Below are positions 35,656 to 46,305 of a stretch of DNA of 64,000 nucleotides, piece by piece. The notes below the pieces were generated by a model. It did not search any database and was not told the DNA's origin. It saw nothing but the letters and a program-made list of their open reading frames with translations. Every line of letters starts with the position of its first letter. The first letter of the stretch is position 1. The position numbers and the translations under genes were made by a program. Origin of the DNA: Pseudomonas sp. JUb42 (GTDB taxonomy: Bacteria > Pseudomonadota > Gammaproteobacteria > Pseudomonadales > Pseudomonadaceae); assembly GCF_024807945.1 (NCBI RefSeq), contig NZ_JANUFD010000001.1:248001-312000 (forward strand). Reading direction: 5' to 3'.

Positions 35656-35690
35656 ACTGCTTACTTATCCTCGTTGTGAACGGGAGCCGT

Positions 35691-37130
35691 ATGTCGATAC
35701 CACGCTTGAAATCTTACTTTTCTCTGGTTGCCGCCCTGCTCATGCTGGGTCAGGTCGCCGCTGCCCAGGCAGAAGCCCTGCCGGACTTCACCAGCCTGGT
35801 GGAGCAGGCCTCGCCTGCCGTTGTGAACATCAGTACCCGTCAGAAAATGCCCCAGCGTTCAGTCGCCGGTAACCAGCCAGACCTCGAGGGCCTGCCGCCA
35901 ATGCTCCGTGAGTTCCTCGAGCGCAGCATGCCGCCAGGCTCGCGTGCGCCAGGCAAGGGCGGTGGTGGCGGTGATCGCCAGCGTGAAGCGCAGTCCCTGG
36001 GTTCGGGCTTCATCATTTCGGCAGATGGTTACATTCTCACCAACAACCACGTCATCGACGGTGCTGACGAAATTATCGTGCGCCTGTCCGACCGTAACGA
36101 ATTGAAGGCCAAGCTGGTCGGCACTGATCCGCGTACTGACGTGGCCGTGCTGAAAATTGACGGCAAGGACCTGCCTACCGTCAAGCTGGGCAATTCCGAC
36201 AAGCTCAAAGTCGGTGAGTGGGTACTGGCCATTGGTTCGCCATTTGGCTTCGACCACTCGGCGACCAAAGGTATCGTCAGTGCCAAGGGCCGCAGTCTGC
36301 CAAACGACACCTACGTACCGTTCATCCAGACCGACGTAGCGATCAACCCGGGCAACTCCGGCGGTCCGCTGTTCAACATGGCTGGCGAAGTCGTGGGTAT
36401 CAACTCGCAGATCTTCACTCGTTCCGGCGGCTTCATGGGCCTGTCGTTCGCGATTCCGATCGACGTGGCAATGGACGTGGCCAATCAGCTCAAGGCCAGC
36501 GGCAAGGTCAATCGTGGCTGGTTGGGCGTCGTGATTCAGGAAGTCAGCAAAGACCTGGCTGAGTCCTTCGGCCTCGACAAGCCGGCCGGCGCCCTGGTTG
36601 CCCAGGTCCTGGAAGATGGTCCCGCAGCCAAGGGTGGCCTGCAGGTTGGTGACGTGATTCTCAGCGCCAACGGCCAGCCTATCGTGATGTCGGCCGACCT
36701 GCCGCACCTGATCGGCAACCTCAAGGACGGCACCAAGGCCGACCTGGAAGTCATCCGTGACGGCAAGCGCAAGACCCTGACCGTGACCGTCGGTGCACTG
36801 CCGGACGAAGGCCAGGAAATGGGTGATTCGGCACCGGGCGTCGAGCGCAACAGCAATCGCCTGGGTGTTTCCGTGGTCGACCTGACCGCCGAGCAGAAGA
36901 AAACCCTCGAGCTCAAGGGTGGCGTGGTCATCAAGGATGTTCAGGATGGTCCTGCGGCGCTGATCGGCCTGCAGCCAGGTGATGTCATCACTCATCTGAA
37001 CAACCAGTCCATTGCCTCGGCGAAGAACTTCACCGATATCGCCAAGGATCTGCCGAAGAATCGCTCCGTGTCCATGCGCGTACTGCGTCAGGGCCGTGCA
37101 AGCTTCATCACCTTCAAACTGGCTGAGTAA
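35691..37130 (+). CDS. mucD: Periplasmic serine endoprotease MucD (DegP/HtrA family)
   Basis: A 479-residue HtrA protease with a signal peptide (about residues 1-27, ending AAAQAEA). The catalytic triad is readable as H120 (TNNHVIDG), D150 (RTDVAVLKI) and S223 (GNSGGPL). Two PDZ domains follow, at about 270-360 and 390-475. It degrades misfolded envelope proteins and dampens AlgU activation. GGGAG precedes the ATG at 35691. A clear terminator follows it. Confidence 0.96.
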   Translation: MSIPRLKSYFSLVAALLMLGQVAAAQAEALPDFTSLVEQASPAVVNISTRQKMPQRSVAGNQPDLEGLPPMLREFLERSMPPGSRAPGKGGGGGDRQREAQSLGSGFIISADGYILTNNHVIDGADEIIVRLSDRNELKAKLVGTDPRTDVAVLKIDGKDLPTVKLGNSDKLKVGEWVLAIGSPFGFDHSATKGIVSAKGRSLPNDTYVPFIQTDVAINPGNSGGPLFNMAGEVVGINSQIFTRSGGFMGLSFAIPIDVAMDVANQLKASGKVNRGWLGVVIQEVSKDLAESFGLDKPAGALVAQVLEDGPAAKGGLQVGDVILSANGQPIVMSADLPHLIGNLKDGTKADLEVIRDGKRKTLTVTVGALPDEGQEMGDSAPGVERNSNRLGVSVVDLTAEQKKTLELKGGVVIKDVQDGPAALIGLQPGDVITHLNNQSIASAKNFTDIAKDLPKNRSVSMRVLRQGRASFITFKLAE

Positions 37131-37153
37131 CACTAGCCGGAGTAACAGGTACG

Positions 37154-37181
37154 AAAAAGGGCGGCGCGACCGCCCTTTTTT
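37154..37181 (+). terminator. Rho-independent terminator after mucD
   Basis: AAAAAGGGCGG-cgcga-CCGCCCTTTTTT: a GC-rich stem flanked by A and T tracts, 24 bases after the mucD stop. It separates the algU operon from lepA. Confidence 0.92.
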
Positions 37182-37224
37182 GTGCATGTCGCCTGAATCC
37201 CGACAGTCAGGGTCGCCACTTGAC

Positions 37225-37254
37225 GTGACGCCCCAGTCTTCCTTCAGGTACAAT
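37225..37254 (+). promoter_or_regulatory. Sigma70-like promoter candidate for lepA
   Basis: GTGACG at 37225-37230, an 18-base spacer and TACAAT at 37249-37254, about 55 bases before the lepA start and just after the mucD terminator. The -10 is good and the -35 is weak. Confidence 0.45.
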
Positions 37255-37308
37255 TCCCGGCTATTTTTCGGCGGGCAATCTGCCTGCAACCTTTTTGAGT
37301 GTTGATCC

Positions 37309-39105
37309 GTGAGTGATTTGAGTCATATCCGCAATTTCTCCATCATCGCCCACATTGACCATGGCAAGTCGACGCTGGCCGACCGCTTCATTCAGATGTG
37401 CGGTGGCTTGACCGAGCGCGAAATGGAAGCGCAGGTACTTGACTCCATGGACCTTGAGCGCGAGCGCGGGATCACCATCAAGGCCCATAGCGTTACGCTG
37501 TATTACACGGCCAAAGACGGCAAGACGTACCAGCTCAACTTCATCGACACCCCCGGTCACGTGGACTTCACCTATGAAGTCAGCCGTTCCCTGGCGGCGT
37601 GCGAGGGTGCGTTGCTGGTCGTCGATGCCGGTCAGGGCGTGGAGGCGCAATCCGTCGCCAACTGCTACACCGCTATCGAGCAAGGCCTTGAGGTCATGCC
37701 GGTACTGAACAAAATGGACTTGCCGCAGGCCGATCCGGACCGCGTCAAGGAAGAGATCGAGAAGATCATCGGCATCGATGCCACTGACGCTGTTGCATGC
37801 AGCGCCAAGAGCGGTATGGGTGTCGATGAGGTGTTGGAGCGTCTGGTCCAGACCATTCCGGCCCCGACCGGCAACATCGAAGACCCGCTGCAAGCGCTGA
37901 TCATCGACTCCTGGTTCGACAACTACCTGGGCGTTGTGTCCCTGGTGCGCGTGCGTCATGGCCGGGTCAAGAAAGGCGACAAGATCCTGGTCAAGTCCAC
38001 TGGCAAGCTCCACCTGGTGGACAGCGTTGGTGTATTCAACCCCAAGCACAGCGCCACTGCCGACCTGAAAGCCGGGGAAGTAGGCTTCATCATCGCCGGT
38101 ATCAAGGACATTCACGGTGCGCCGGTGGGTGACACCCTGACCCTGAGCACCACGCCGGACGTTGAAGTGCTGCCTGGCTTCAAACGCATCCAGCCGCAGG
38201 TCTATGCCGGTCTGTTTCCGGTCAGTTCCGAAGATTTCGAAGACTTCCGTGATGCCCTGCAAAAGCTCACGCTAAACGATTCGTCGCTGCAATATGCGCC
38301 GGAAAGCTCCGACGCACTGGGCTTCGGCTTCCGTTGCGGCTTCCTCGGCATGCTGCACATGGAGATCATTCAGGAGCGCCTCGAGCGCGAGTACGACCTG
38401 GACCTGATCACCACGGCACCGACGGTAATCTTCGAACTGGTGCTCAAGACCGGTGAAACGATCTACGTCGATAACCCGTCCAAACTTCCTGATCTGTCCA
38501 GCATCGAAGACATGCGCGAGCCGATCGTGCGGGCCAATATCCTGGTTCCGCAGGAACACCTGGGCAACGTTATTACCCTGTGTATCGAAAAGCGCGGTAT
38601 CCAGCACGACATGCTGTTCCTCGGCACCCAGGTCCAGGTGACCTATGACCTGCCGATGAACGAAGTGGTTCTGGACTTCTTCGATCGCCTGAAGTCGACC
38701 AGCCGTGGCTACGCTTCGCTGGATTACCATTTCGATCGTTACCAGTCAGCCAACCTGGTGAAGCTGGATGTACTGATCAATGGTGACAAGGTCGATGCCC
38801 TGGCATTGATCGTGCACCGCGACAACGCGGCCTACAAAGGCCGTGCGTTGACGGAAAAGATGAAAGAATTGATCCCGCGGCAGATGTTCGACGTAGCGAT
38901 TCAGGCCGCCATCGGTGGTCAGATCATTGCGCGGACAACCGTCAAGGCGCTCAGAAAGAACGTACTGGCTAAATGTTATGGCGGCGACGTCAGCCGTAAA
39001 CGTAAATTGCTGGAAAAGCAAAAGGCCGGTAAGAAACGCATGAAGCAGGTCGGCAACGTGGAAATTCCACAGGAAGCCTTCCTTGCTGTGCTCAGGTTGG
39101 AATAG
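37309..39105 (+). CDS. lepA: Elongation factor 4 (LepA)
   Basis: A 598-residue translational GTPase starting at a GTG. The G domain has [16 protein letters not shown] and NKMD. The diagnostic LepA C-terminal domain ends [26 protein letters not shown]. It acts on stalled or mistranslocated ribosomes. It begins the transcript with lepB, whose start is 9 bases after the lepA stop. Confidence 0.97.
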   Translation: MSDLSHIRNFSIIAHIDHGKSTLADRFIQMCGGLTEREMEAQVLDSMDLERERGITIKAHSVTLYYTAKDGKTYQLNFIDTPGHVDFTYEVSRSLAACEGALLVVDAGQGVEAQSVANCYTAIEQGLEVMPVLNKMDLPQADPDRVKEEIEKIIGIDATDAVACSAKSGMGVDEVLERLVQTIPAPTGNIEDPLQALIIDSWFDNYLGVVSLVRVRHGRVKKGDKILVKSTGKLHLVDSVGVFNPKHSATADLKAGEVGFIIAGIKDIHGAPVGDTLTLSTTPDVEVLPGFKRIQPQVYAGLFPVSSEDFEDFRDALQKLTLNDSSLQYAPESSDALGFGFRCGFLGMLHMEIIQERLEREYDLDLITTAPTVIFELVLKTGETIYVDNPSKLPDLSSIEDMREPIVRANILVPQEHLGNVITLCIEKRGIQHDMLFLGTQVQVTYDLPMNEVVLDFFDRLKSTSRGYASLDYHFDRYQSANLVKLDVLINGDKVDALALIVHRDNAAYKGRALTEKMKELIPRQMFDVAIQAAIGGQIIARTTVKALRKNVLAKCYGGDVSRKRKLLEKQKAGKKRMKQVGNVEIPQEAFLAVLRLE

Positions 39106-39114
39106 TCAGGTCCT

Positions 39115-39969
39115 ATGTCACTAAATTTTCCGCTGTTGTTAGTCATCGCTGTATTCGTATGCGGTTTGCTGGCGCTGCTTGACCTGGTCTTTCTGGCTCC
39201 GCGCCGTCGGACCGCCATAGCGACTTACCAGGGCAGTGTCAGCCAACCGGATATCGCGGTCGTCGAGCGATTGAACAAAGAACCTCTGCTGGTTGAATAC
39301 GGCAAGTCGTTCTTTCCGGTGTTGTTTATCGTGCTGGTGCTGCGTTCGTTTCTGGTCGAACCGTTCCAGATTCCTTCGGGGTCGATGAAGCCGACACTGG
39401 ATGTGGGAGATTTCATCCTGGTGAACAAGTTCTCCTACGGCATTCGCCTGCCGGTCCTGGACCAGAAGGTGATTCCCGTCGGTGATCCGCAGCGTGGCGA
39501 TGTGATGGTGTTCCGCTACCCAAGTGACCCCAGCGTGAACTACATCAAGCGCGTCGTCGGCCTGCCGGGCGACAAGATTCGCTACACCAGTGACAAGCGC
39601 CTGTTCGTTAACGACCAACTGGTCGCCAAACAGCTGCTGGGCACCGAGCCTGGCACCCTGGGCAGCGCCGAGCTGTATAAAGAGCAGTTGGGTGGTGTCG
39701 AGCACTTGATCCGTCAGGAAATGAGCCGCTACCGTGCGCCGCCTGATTCCGAGTGGACGGTGCCTGCCGCGCATTACTTCATGATGGGCGACAACCGCGA
39801 CAACTCCAATGACAGCCGCTACTGGGATGATCCCAACATTCCCAAAGACGAGCTGGGCATGGTTCCGGACAAGAACATCGTCGGCAAGGCATTTGCCGTG
39901 TGGATGAGCTGGCCCGAGCCGAAACTGAGTCACCTGCCCAACTTCTCGCGGGTAGGGTTAATCAAATAA
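39115..39969 (+). CDS. lepB: Signal peptidase I
   Basis: A 284-residue inner-membrane protease that removes signal peptides from exported proteins. Two N-terminal transmembrane segments lie at about residues 5-27 and 65-80. The catalytic Ser is S90 in QIPSGSMKPTL and the general-base Lys is K145 in NYIKRVVGLPGD. MMGDNRDNSNDSRYW is the conserved late motif. Confidence 0.96.
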   Translation: MSLNFPLLLVIAVFVCGLLALLDLVFLAPRRRTAIATYQGSVSQPDIAVVERLNKEPLLVEYGKSFFPVLFIVLVLRSFLVEPFQIPSGSMKPTLDVGDFILVNKFSYGIRLPVLDQKVIPVGDPQRGDVMVFRYPSDPSVNYIKRVVGLPGDKIRYTSDKRLFVNDQLVAKQLLGTEPGTLGSAELYKEQLGGVEHLIRQEMSRYRAPPDSEWTVPAAHYFMMGDNRDNSNDSRYWDDPNIPKDELGMVPDKNIVGKAFAVWMSWPEPKLSHLPNFSRVGLIK

Positions 39970-39975
39970 TCAATG

Positions 39976-39997
39976 CGGCGCTGTCTGGACAGCGCCG
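39976..39997 (+). other. Hairpin between lepB and the DUF4845 gene
   Basis: CGGCGCTGTC-tg-GACAGCGCCG is a perfect 10-bp stem located 6 bases after the lepB stop. It lacks a T-tract, so it may protect the upstream mRNA or attenuate rather than terminate. Confidence 0.6.
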
Positions 39998-40081
39998 TAT
40001 GTCATTTCGGGTCGCTCGAAGCGCTGTCGCCGGTCAATAAACCTTGCCAGCTGAATTCACGGGCTATCCTTGGGGTCGAGT

Positions 40082-40453
40082 ATGGCGTTCGCAAGTTCGC
40101 AAAAGGGTGTGTCTGCACTGGGCCTGCTGGTTTTTATTGCCCTGGCCGGGTTCGCGATCAACGTGGCATTCAAGGTTGGGCCGCATTACGCGGAGAACCT
40201 GCAGATAAAAAGAATCATCACCAGCATTGACCGTAATCAGACCGATATGACGGCCAGTGACTTTTATGACTATGTGGCCAAGGGCTTGCAGGTCAACGGT
40301 ATTCAGGATGTGGATTTGAAAAAGGCTTTAAATGTCACGGCGCAGGACAACAAGATCCTCGCCCATTTGCAGTATGAACAGCGTGAACCTCTGATCCAGA
40401 ATATCGATCTGGTGGTGAAGTTCGACCAAGAATTCAGCGTAGGTAAACCGTGA
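40082..40453 (+). CDS. DUF4845 domain protein
   Basis: A 123-residue protein with an N-terminal helix resembling a pilin-like segment ([22 protein letters not shown], about residues 11-32) and a small soluble domain. It is consistently placed between lepB and rnc in Pseudomonas, and its stop overlaps the rnc start by 4 bases. Function is unknown; co-expression with RNase III and Era is likely. Confidence 0.85.
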   Translation: MAFASSQKGVSALGLLVFIALAGFAINVAFKVGPHYAENLQIKRIITSIDRNQTDMTASDFYDYVAKGLQVNGIQDVDLKKALNVTAQDNKILAHLQYEQREPLIQNIDLVVKFDQEFSVGKP

Positions 40454-41139
40454 GCGTTTCCTTGAGTCGTCTGGAGCGTCAGCTCGGTTATACTTTCAAG
40501 GACCAGGAACTGATGGTCCTGGCCCTGACGCATCGCAGTTTTGCCGGTCGCAATAACGAGCGCCTGGAATTCCTCGGCGATGCGATCCTCAACTTCGTCG
40601 CCGGCGAGGCGCTGTTCGAGCGCTTCCCCCAGGCTCGCGAAGGTCAGTTGTCGCGTCTGCGCGCACGTCTGGTCAAGGGCGAGACCCTGGCCTTGCTGGC
40701 TCGCGGCTTCGATCTGGGCGAGTACCTGCGCCTGGGTTCCGGTGAGCTGAAAAGCGGTGGCTTCCGCCGCGAGTCGATCCTGGCCGATGCCCTGGAGGCG
40801 CTGATCGGCGCCATCTACCTGGACGCCGGTATGGAAATGGCCCGCGAGCGCGTGGTGGCCTGGCTGACCACCGAGTTCGACAGCCTGACGCTGGTCGATA
40901 CCAACAAGGATCCCAAGACCCGCCTGCAGGAATTCCTGCAGTCCCGGGCTTGCGATCTGCCGCGCTACGAAGTTGTCGATATCCAGGGTGAACCGCATTG
41001 CCGGACGTTCTTCGTCGAATGTGAAGTGACCTTATTGAATGAAAAAAGCCGGGGCCAGGGTGTCAGCCGTCGTATTGCCGAACAGGTAGCGGCCGCTGCA
41101 GCACTGATTGCCCTTGGCGTGGAGAATGGCCATGACTGA
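40450..41139 (+). CDS. rnc: Ribonuclease III
   Basis: A 229-residue dsRNA endonuclease. The signature [14 protein letters not shown] holds catalytic acidic residues, and a dsRNA-binding domain lies in the C-terminal 75 residues. It processes rRNA and regulatory RNAs. It overlaps era by 8 bases; in many bacteria RNase III regulates this operon by cutting its own leader. Confidence 0.96.
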   Translation: MSVSLSRLERQLGYTFKDQELMVLALTHRSFAGRNNERLEFLGDAILNFVAGEALFERFPQAREGQLSRLRARLVKGETLALLARGFDLGEYLRLGSGELKSGGFRRESILADALEALIGAIYLDAGMEMARERVVAWLTTEFDSLTLVDTNKDPKTRLQEFLQSRACDLPRYEVVDIQGEPHCRTFFVECEVTLLNEKSRGQGVSRRIAEQVAAAAALIALGVENGHD

Positions 41140-42034
41140 TACAACCGCAACACGCTGTGGCTATGTTGCCATCGTCGGCCGTCCCAACGTGGGCAAGTCC
41201 ACGCTGCTGAACCACATTCTCGGGCAAAAACTGGCGATCACCTCGCGCAAGCCCCAGACCACACGTCACAACATGCTGGGCATCAAGACCGAAGGCGCCG
41301 TGCAGGCGATCTACGTTGATACCCCCGGCATGCACAAGAACAACGAGAAAGCGCTCAATCGCTACATGAACAAGACTGCTTCGGCGGCGTTGAAAGACGT
41401 TGACGTCGTGATCTTCGTGGTTGACCGCACTCGCTGGACCGATGAAGACCAGCTTGTACTTGAGCGTGTGCAGTACGTTGAAGGCCCGGTGATCCTGGCC
41501 ATCAACAAGACCGACCGCATCGAGGACAAGGGCGATCTGATGCCGCACCTGGAATGGCTGCAGAGCCAGCTGCCCAAGGCCTCCATCGTGCCGATCTCGG
41601 CCCAGCACGGACATAACCTCGAAGCACTGGAAAGCCTGATCGCCGGTCATCTACCGGAGAACGACCACTTCTTCCCGGAAGACCAGATCACCGACCGCAG
41701 TAGCCGCTTCCTGGCCGCCGAACTGGTCCGTGAGAAGATCATGCGCCAGTTGGGTGCCGAGCTGCCGTACCAGATCACCGTTGAAATCGAAGAGTTCAAG
41801 CAGCAGGGACGCACCTTGCATATCCATGCGCTGATCCTCGTCGAACGTGACGGCCAGAAGAAAATCATCATTGGCGACAAGGGCGAGCGCATCAAGCGTA
41901 TCGGCAGTGACGCCCGCCGTGACATGGAAGTGCTGTTCGACTCCAAGGTCATGCTCAACCTCTGGGTCAAGGTCAAAGGCGGTTGGTCCGATGACGAGCG
42001 CGCCCTGCGTTCGCTGGGCTACGGCGACCTGTAA
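41132..42034 (+). CDS. era: GTPase Era
   Basis: A 300-residue ribosome-assembly GTPase. G1 is GRPNVGKS, G3 is DTPGMH, G4 is NKTD, and the C-terminal KH domain contains [18 protein letters not shown], which binds the 16S rRNA 3' end. The start at 41132 is preferred over 41126 because GGAG is seven bases upstream. Confidence 0.96.
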   Translation: MTDTTATRCGYVAIVGRPNVGKSTLLNHILGQKLAITSRKPQTTRHNMLGIKTEGAVQAIYVDTPGMHKNNEKALNRYMNKTASAALKDVDVVIFVVDRTRWTDEDQLVLERVQYVEGPVILAINKTDRIEDKGDLMPHLEWLQSQLPKASIVPISAQHGHNLEALESLIAGHLPENDHFFPEDQITDRSSRFLAAELVREKIMRQLGAELPYQITVEIEEFKQQGRTLHIHALILVERDGQKKIIIGDKGERIKRIGSDARRDMEVLFDSKVMLNLWVKVKGGWSDDERALRSLGYGDL

Positions 42035-42105
42035 CCCGATCCGGCCGGGGGACCCGTTGCGGTCCTTCGGCCTACCTCTGCTTTCCTCGCGAATCGGCCC
42101 GAACC

Positions 42106-42789
42106 ATGAGCGCTCCTGTCGCCCAACCTGCCTATGTGTTGCACAGCCGGGCATACCGCGAGAACAGCGCCCTAGTCGATTTCCTCACGCCGCAAGGTCG
42201 CCTGCGCGCGGTACTGCGCAGCGCCAAGGGCAAGGCGGGCAGCCTGGCCCGGCCCTTTGTGCCGCTGGAAATCGAGTTTCGCGGCCGTGGCGAACTGAAA
42301 AACGTCGGGCGCATGGAAGCGGCGGGGGTGGCCAGCTGGATGGTTGGCGAAGCGCTGTTCAGTGGCCTCTATCTCAACGAACTGCTGATTCGTCTGCTGC
42401 CCGCCGAAGACCCGCATCCCGCCGTATTCGATCACTATGCCGCGACGCTCATAGCCTTGGCCGAAGGCCGTCCGCTGGAGCCTTTGCTGCGTTCGTTCGA
42501 ATGGCGTCTGCTCGACGACCTGGGCTATAGCTTTGCCCTTGATATGGACATCAACGGTGAACCTCTCGCCGCCGATGGTCTCTACCGTCTGCAGGTGGAT
42601 GCCGGGCTTGAGCGGGTCTATATGGTTCAGCCCGGTCTGTTCCAGGGCGTCGAACTGCAGGCCATGGCCGAAGCCGACTGGGATGCCCCCGGCGCACTGG
42701 CTGCGGCCAAGCGTCTGATGCGCCAGGCCTTGGCTGTACATCTGGGCGGCCGGCCATTAGTCAGCCGCGAATTGTTTCGCAAGCCGTAA
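42106..42789 (+). CDS. recO: DNA repair protein RecO
   Basis: A 227-residue RecO with an N-terminal OB fold ([24 protein letters not shown]) and a helical C-terminal region containing [16 protein letters not shown]. It helps load RecA at gaps. It lies in the conserved rnc-era-recO-pdxJ order. The zinc-site cysteines of some RecO proteins are not evident, as is usual for gammaproteobacteria. Confidence 0.93.
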   Translation: MSAPVAQPAYVLHSRAYRENSALVDFLTPQGRLRAVLRSAKGKAGSLARPFVPLEIEFRGRGELKNVGRMEAAGVASWMVGEALFSGLYLNELLIRLLPAEDPHPAVFDHYAATLIALAEGRPLEPLLRSFEWRLLDDLGYSFALDMDINGEPLAADGLYRLQVDAGLERVYMVQPGLFQGVELQAMAEADWDAPGALAAAKRLMRQALAVHLGGRPLVSRELFRKP

Positions 42790-42839
42790 GCAAGCTTTAT
42801 GCTCTGCGACCTGTTCCGATCACTCTTCAGGAGACACCC

Positions 42840-43580
42840 GTGACTCAAAGCACCCGCATTCTGCTTGGCGTGAACATCGACCACGTTGCCACCCTGCGTC
42901 AGGCCCGTGGCACTCGCTACCCGGACCCGGTCAAGGCGGCGCTGGACGCCGAAGAGGCGGGTGCCGATGGCATCACCGTGCACTTGCGTGAAGATCGTCG
43001 ACACATCCAGGAGCGCGACGTGCTGCTGCTCAAGGACGTGCTGCAGACCCGCATGAATTTCGAGATGGGCGTGACCGAAGAAATGCTCGCCTTTGCCGAG
43101 CGTATTCGCCCGGCGCATGTCTGCCTGGTTCCGGAAACCCGTCAGGAACTGACCACCGAAGGCGGCCTGGATGTGGCCGGGCAGGAAGCGCGGATTCAGG
43201 CAGCGGTAGAGCGCCTGAGCAAGATCGGCTGTGAAGTGTCGCTGTTCATCGATGCCGACGAACGCCAGATCGCCGCCTCCAAGCGCGTAGGCGCCCCGGC
43301 CATCGAGCTGCACACCGGCCGCTATGCCGATGCCGAAACCCCGGTTGAAGTGTCTGGAGAGCTGAAACGCATTGCCGATGGCGTGGCGTTCGGCGTCAGC
43401 CAGGGCCTGATCGTCAATGCCGGGCATGGCCTGCATTACCACAACGTGGAGGCTGTAGCGGCGATCAAGGGCATCAACGAACTGAACATCGGCCACGCTT
43501 TGGTGGCCCACGCGCTGTTCGTTGGCTTCAAGGCGGCGGTGAGCGAGATGAAGGCGTTGATTCTGGCGGCTGCAAAGTAA
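42840..43580 (+). CDS. pdxJ: Pyridoxine 5'-phosphate synthase
   Basis: A 246-residue TIM-barrel enzyme that joins 1-deoxyxylulose phosphate and aminoacetone phosphate to form pyridoxine phosphate. [17 protein letters not shown] opens the protein. [13 protein letters not shown] and the phosphate-binding [11 protein letters not shown] are diagnostic. It starts with GTG after AGGAG. Confidence 0.97.
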   Translation: MTQSTRILLGVNIDHVATLRQARGTRYPDPVKAALDAEEAGADGITVHLREDRRHIQERDVLLLKDVLQTRMNFEMGVTEEMLAFAERIRPAHVCLVPETRQELTTEGGLDVAGQEARIQAAVERLSKIGCEVSLFIDADERQIAASKRVGAPAIELHTGRYADAETPVEVSGELKRIADGVAFGVSQGLIVNAGHGLHYHNVEAVAAIKGINELNIGHALVAHALFVGFKAAVSEMKALILAAAK

Positions 43581-43591
43581 GCGTTTAAATA

Positions 43592-43699
43592 TGTGGGAGC
43601 GAATATTGTGGGAGCGAATTCATTCGCGAAGGCGGTATTCCAAGCGAGGAAGATGTATCAGGCTTACCGGCCTCTTCGCGAATGAATTCGCTCCCACAG
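43592..43699. repeat. BIME (REP pair) with a partial extra copy
   Basis: TGTGGGAGCGAAT at 43592-43604 is a truncated copy directly before the full arm at 43607-43630. The inverse arm ends GCTCCCACAG at 43699. It lies between the convergent pdxJ and cmoB genes. Confidence 0.9.
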
Positions 43700-43763
43700 A
43701 GTCCCGCCCCCACAATTCATCCGACATGACTCGCTTCATGCCACCCCGTTGCAGAGGCATATG

Positions 43764-44723
43764 TCAGGGCTTGCGCCCAACAATCACCGCGCGCATCGGC
43801 GCTGGCAGGCCTTCCACGGTCTTGCTGTGATCCTCAGGATCGAGGAAGTCCCCCAGGGATTGATAACGCATCCATTCGGTACTGCGCTGTTCTTCCACCG
43901 TGGTGACGCTGACATCGACGCAGCGCACATCAACAAACCCGGCGCGGCGCAGCCATAGCTCAAGCGCCGGGACCGACGGCAGGAACCAGACGTTACGCAT
44001 CTGCGAATAACGGTCTTCCGGCACCAGTACCTGGTGCACATCGCCGTCCACCACCATGGTTTCCAGTACCAGCTCACCGCCCTTGACCAGGCAGTCCTTC
44101 AGGGCCAGCAAATGGTCGATGGGGGACTTGCGGTGATACAGCACGCCCATGGAAAACACCGTGTCGAACCCTTCCAGTCGCGGCGGCAGGTCTTCCAGGG
44201 CGAAGGGCAGGTGCCAGGCGGGCAGATCCGGCAGGTAGCGCTGCATGGCCTGGAACTGGCAGAAGAACAGCCAGTTCGGGTCGACGCCAATCACGCTCTC
44301 GGCACCGGCGCCGAGCATGCGCCACTGGTAATAGCCATTGCCGCAGCCGACATCAAGCACGCGCTTGCCTTTGAGATCGAGGTGCGGCGACACCCGCGAC
44401 CACTTCCAGTCCGAGCGCCATTCGGTGTCGATATGCACACCGAACAGGTTGAACGGCCCCTTGCGCCATGGCGACAGCCCCATCAGGGCCTGACGCAATT
44501 GCGTGCGGGTTTCGCCGTCGCAGTTCGCATCCAGGGTGAAGCTGTCAGCCAACTCAACCTGGCTCGGCAGCAGGTTCGGCAGCGCGTCCAGTGCGCCTTG
44601 CCAGCGTTCGAGGTCGCCGTGGCCCTTGTCCATCTTGGCATCGAGTTGGGCTTGCAGGCCTTTGGCCCAGTCAGCCAGAGGGGTGCCCGCCAGACGGCGG
44701 ACCAGAGGAGCGAGATCGATCAT
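43764..44723 (-). CDS. cmoB: tRNA U34 carboxymethyltransferase CmoB
   Basis: A 319-residue SAM-fold enzyme using carboxy-SAM to make 5-carboxymethoxyuridine at the wobble position. [20 protein letters not shown] is motif I and [17 protein letters not shown] is typical of CmoB. It overlaps cmoA by 4 bases, which couples the maker and user of carboxy-SAM. Confidence 0.96.
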   Translation of the reverse strand: MIDLAPLVRRLAGTPLADWAKGLQAQLDAKMDKGHGDLERWQGALDALPNLLPSQVELADSFTLDANCDGETRTQLRQALMGLSPWRKGPFNLFGVHIDTEWRSDWKWSRVSPHLDLKGKRVLDVGCGNGYYQWRMLGAGAESVIGVDPNWLFFCQFQAMQRYLPDLPAWHLPFALEDLPPRLEGFDTVFSMGVLYHRKSPIDHLLALKDCLVKGGELVLETMVVDGDVHQVLVPEDRYSQMRNVWFLPSVPALELWLRRAGFVDVRCVDVSVTTVEEQRSTEWMRYQSLGDFLDPEDHSKTVEGLPAPMRAVIVGRKP

Positions 44724-45463
44724 GGCAGGGCAATCAACGAGGCAAAGTTAAGGCATTGGAACCAGGGCACGACTTTCGAGAAACCGGCAGTGAGCAGGCG
44801 TTCCCGGTGGTCTTCGAGGCTGTCAGGTTTCATCACGTTCTCGATGGCACTGCGCTTCTGGGCAATTTCCAGTTCGCTGTAGCCATTGGCGCGCTTGAAG
44901 GCGATATGCAGGTCGGTGAGCAGGGCATGTTCCTGTTCATCGTTGAAGCGCAGTTTTTCCGAGAGGATCAACGCACCGCCGGGTACCAGGGACTGGCGAA
45001 TCCGCCCGAGTAGTTCCAGGCGCTGTGGCGGCGGGATGAATTGCAGGGTGAAGTTCAGCGCCACCACCGAGGCCGGCTTGAACTCCAGGGCGAGGATATC
45101 GCCGTCGATGACCTCCACCGGCAGCAGCTCCTGGAACATCGAATCCTGAGCATTCAGGTACTGGCGGCAACGCTCGACCATGGCCGCAGAGTTATCCACC
45201 GCGATGACCCGGCAGCCATCAGTACGCACATGGCGGCGCAGGGCCTGGGTCACCGCACCTAGCGAACTGCCCAGGTCATACAGCAGGGTGTCCGGCTGGG
45301 CGAATTGCGCGGCGAGCACGCCGAGGTTCTCGACAATGGTCGGATAGCCCGGCACAGAGCGCTTGATCATGTCCGGAAAGACCCTGACCACGTCTTCGTT
45401 GAAGGCGAAGTCCGGCACTTGGGCCAGGGGCTGGGCGAATATGCGGTCGGGTTCTTTGCTCAC
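44720..45463 (-). CDS. cmoA: Carboxy-S-adenosyl-L-methionine synthase CmoA
   Basis: A 247-residue protein converting SAM and prephenate to carboxy-SAM. Motifs are [23 protein letters not shown] near the N-terminus (here [12 protein letters not shown]), [12 protein letters not shown] as motif I, and [10 protein letters not shown]. It is the first gene of the cmoAB pair. Confidence 0.96.
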   Translation of the reverse strand: MSKEPDRIFAQPLAQVPDFAFNEDVVRVFPDMIKRSVPGYPTIVENLGVLAAQFAQPDTLLYDLGSSLGAVTQALRRHVRTDGCRVIAVDNSAAMVERCRQYLNAQDSMFQELLPVEVIDGDILALEFKPASVVALNFTLQFIPPPQRLELLGRIRQSLVPGGALILSEKLRFNDEQEHALLTDLHIAFKRANGYSELEIAQKRSAIENVMKPDSLEDHRERLLTAGFSKVVPWFQCLNFASLIALP

Positions 45464-45548
45464 GGCGATTCCGGCGATGGATCAGAAAGGGCGGCATTTT
45501 AGCCAAATTGATCTGGCGATGCGCGCACTGTCTGATGCTGACGGATGA

Positions 45549-45941
45549 TCAGTCGACTTTGATCGGGCAGTCGAACACCTGCGCCGAGGGTTCTTCCGGC
45601 GCCCAGGGCTGTTGGTAGGTCAGGCGCAGGCGGCCGTTGCCGGAGGCAAAGGCCTGGAAACGCCAGGTCGAGACACCCGAGGCACCGAGCAGGTCGGAGG
45701 CGTCCGGGTTGTGATAGACCTCAGGGCCGAGGCTGCGCAACACGCCGCCCGCCGAGTCCTGAATGGCCCAGCGGTAACCGGTGGCGGGGGAACTGGGCAG
45801 GCTGAGGATCAGGTTTTGCCCGCTTTTGAGCTGGATAGGGCAGTCAGTCTGTTTTTCCAGAGTGACATTCTGCCGTGGCTGCTGAGCGCAGGCAGCAAGC
45901 AGGGCCAGGCTCAGGGGAGCGATCAGGCGAAATGGGGTCAT
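45549..45941 (-). CDS. Chagasin-family (I42) protease-inhibitor-like lipoprotein
   Basis: A 130-residue protein with a lipoprotein signal (MTPFRLIAPLSLALLAAC). The mature part has the three loops of chagasin inhibitors of papain-like cysteine proteases: PATGYRW (for NPTTGY), GASGVSTWRF (for the GxxG loop), and QQPWAP (for RPWE). It should be anchored in the envelope. The last motif is only partly conserved, so inhibition is unproved. The start at 45941 follows GGAG. It is an isolated gene after cmoAB on the same strand. Confidence 0.85.
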   Translation of the reverse strand: MTPFRLIAPLSLALLAACAQQPRQNVTLEKQTDCPIQLKSGQNLILSLPSSPATGYRWAIQDSAGGVLRSLGPEVYHNPDASDLLGASGVSTWRFQAFASGNGRLRLTYQQPWAPEEPSAQVFDCPIKVD

Positions 45942-46008
45942 GGAGCCTCCAGGCGGACAACGATGGCTGGAGCATAACCGATGAGGAGGTTCGGGCTGAA
46001 ATCGGTCA

Positions 46009-46094
46009 TGTGGGAGCGCGGCTTGCCCGCGAAGAATATAACGCGGTAATTCGGATGTACCGCATCGACGCCTTCGCGGGCAAGCCTCGCTCTC
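46009..46094. repeat. BIME, GCGGGCAAGC type
   Basis: Arms TGTGGGAGCGCGGCTTGCCCGCGAA and TTCGCGGGCAAGCCTCGCTCTC (read in pieces) are inverted and about 35 bases apart. The inner part matches REPs at 53399 and 58761 while the outer part matches the GTGGGAGC type, so it looks like a hybrid. Confidence 0.85.
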
Positions 46095-46130
46095 ATCAAA
46101 CAACGCGTAACGTACTGAATGACAAAGGCT

Positions 46131-46222
46131 CTGTGGGAGCGTATTCATTCGCCAAAGCGGTGTTCCGGCGATGAAGATACGTCGAATGTAACGGCCTCTT
46201 CGCGAATGAATTCGCTCCCACA
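46131..46222. repeat. BIME, GTGGGAGC type
   Basis: CTGTGGGAGCGTATTCATTCG opens the element and GAATTCGCTCCCACA closes it at 46222, about 37 bases beyond the hybrid BIME. Its left arm has drifted at two positions. Confidence 0.88.
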
Positions 46223-46305
46223 AGATTTGCGCCCCGCCCCGGTTAGTGTTTGCTGCGTGAAAACGCGGCGTCGTAGACGGGGCGGGATCTCCCACAGATC
46301 CTTAT

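Larger units (their letters stand above)
45942..46305. other. REP-rich intergenic region between the chagasin-like gene and lon
   Basis: A 364-base gap filled largely by two BIMEs (46009-46094 and 46131-46222) of different sequence types. No gene is supported. Confidence 0.7.

Noticed and set aside
35415..35690. A short or broken mucC
   Set aside because: The frames in the gap show no transmembrane RseC-like sequence or recognisable mucC remnant.
43592..46222. Repeats suggesting a CRISPR array
   Set aside because: The repeats are inverted REP pairs spread between genes, with no regular spacing or unique spacers, and no cas genes.
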